Program-made: the position numbers and the translations under genes | Part shown: positions 59,701-61,546 of the stretch, piece after piece | How the letters are laid out: each line of letters opens with the position of its first letter | Numbering within the stretch: the stretch's first letter is position 1 | Assembly (NCBI RefSeq): GCF_036934945.1 | Contig: NC_088216.1 | Coordinates: forward strand, 50,242,486-50,306,485 | DNA length: 64,000 nucleotides | Direction: 5' to 3' | Origin: Oncorhynchus masou masou | Taxonomy: Eukaryota > Chordata > Actinopteri > Salmoniformes > Salmonidae | Notes under the pieces: generated by a model | The model's input: only the letters and a program-made list of their open reading frames with translations | The model's database searches: none | What the model was told of the DNA's origin: nothing

Positions 59701-61515
59701 AAGGCGACAGAGGGACGCTGTTTCGCTCGATCGGATTCTTGATCTGAGATTGAGGCGTCTTTTATGACGGCGCGCATCTTGGTCAAATAAATTAGCAATA
59801 TTTCTATATTTTTTTGGGACGGGAACGGAGGTACGGTAGGGCGGGCTAGGTCCCTGAGGGCTCTCACTTAACGCCGGCCATGGATGCAGGTGTCATTTGG
59901 TTAGTTAGCAAGAAATGTGAGTCACTTTGCTTGCTAGCTATGCTGAACTTGAACTGTTAACCACAGTTAGCATATCTCCTTAGTTTTCAATCAAATGTTT
60001 TTGTCATCGATCAAATGGGCGGGCAGGGATTAAAGTTCCCATCCAGTTGTCAAAACGTGTGTTGGGACAAGCATGCATTGGCGGGTAAGCTGCAGAAGGG
60101 CGAGCAGGCTGCTATTCCCCATCGTTTGCTATTCCCCAAGCTGAAAAAGTTTGACATGGTTTATCTACTGTTCCCCCGAATTTAGCTCATCTCGATCTGG
60201 CGAGCATTAGTTGTTGTTCTTGTTGTTTTTGATGTGCATATATGATAGCCTACCTTTTCATGGTTGTTTGATCAATAGGACTGTAACGTTCCCAAATGTA
60301 AGAGGACTCCTGTGGTATTTACATATTTTCAGAAATCCATTCAGGTGTATTTTGTGGCTTTGGGAGAATGCTTTCTATTGATCTAAAGTCCCACTGTTGC
60401 TACTGCCTGTAAACACAGTCCAGTTCAAAATGAATGATGGCAGGCCCATGCGACAAATCGCTTATTTGCATATATGCCTACTGTAGCTCTGATTGGCTAT
60501 GGCGCACCGGCTTTTATTTCCTGTAGTGTCTCTATTAATTGTCCATACGCATGGCCGCTTTCACACGGTTTATTGCTATAGAACTTTCACAAACGCCTTA
60601 CTCTTATTTAATTCCCAAACATTCTATGAATATATGAAAACGTGAAAATGACCATATGTAAGTACTCGCTTTATAAGATTTAATGTCGCTAAAACGCTGT
60701 CACTTCCACTTTATAGGAGGCTTGGCTGAAGTCAAAATGTCACAAATGTTCCAATTTCAATGAATTATTTCTCAATTATGCTTTAAGATATATTTGATAT
60801 GTGTATGTCAACAATCCTTTCTCAGAAAGACCATTCTATGAATTCAATTTCGTTAAAACGTTATTTTTTTTAAATACTGTTTCGTGAGGAATCACCCATG
60901 TCCAATGCTTTTTAAAATACAATTTTACAAGAAGCTCATATGATACCCCATAAGCAGCCAAACCGCTGGTTCCAGTATTTCCAGGATTTAGTCGTGTTTG
61001 GTCAAATAGACAGACAGAAGACCGACAGCGTGCTTGTTGCTGGAAGCTGCTTTATTACACATGAGCCCTGAAATCAACAATACGAGTCCCCGATCACAGA
61101 GTGTTATCATGCTATGGGATATCATGTCATCTTGTATTCTTGTTACTTAACCTTGTTGCAAACCCCCTGTTTCCTGGGATAACTAGATGAACAAAACCGG
61201 ACTGTAAGTGATTCAGTAATTCAGCAAAAAATGATTGATTTAGGGAAATCTGTTCCCAAGTATCCAAGTATTCCTAGAAATAAATAAGGAGATGTGATTA
61301 TGTCAATGTAATCAAGGTATGAATTTGTTAATTTGAAATATAAAACTATTTTTGGGCTTAGTTGTGGTCAATTTGCGGTGTACAAATTATTAGTTATTTT
61401 CCAGCCCCCCGACCATTTGCCATTTGCTACGACAAATCGGACCCTGGCTAAATCTAGTTGCTTACCCCTGACATCATTTTATATTACTACTGCACAGTCA
61501 CTTCAATATTGTACG

Positions 61516-61546
<31 letters not shown>

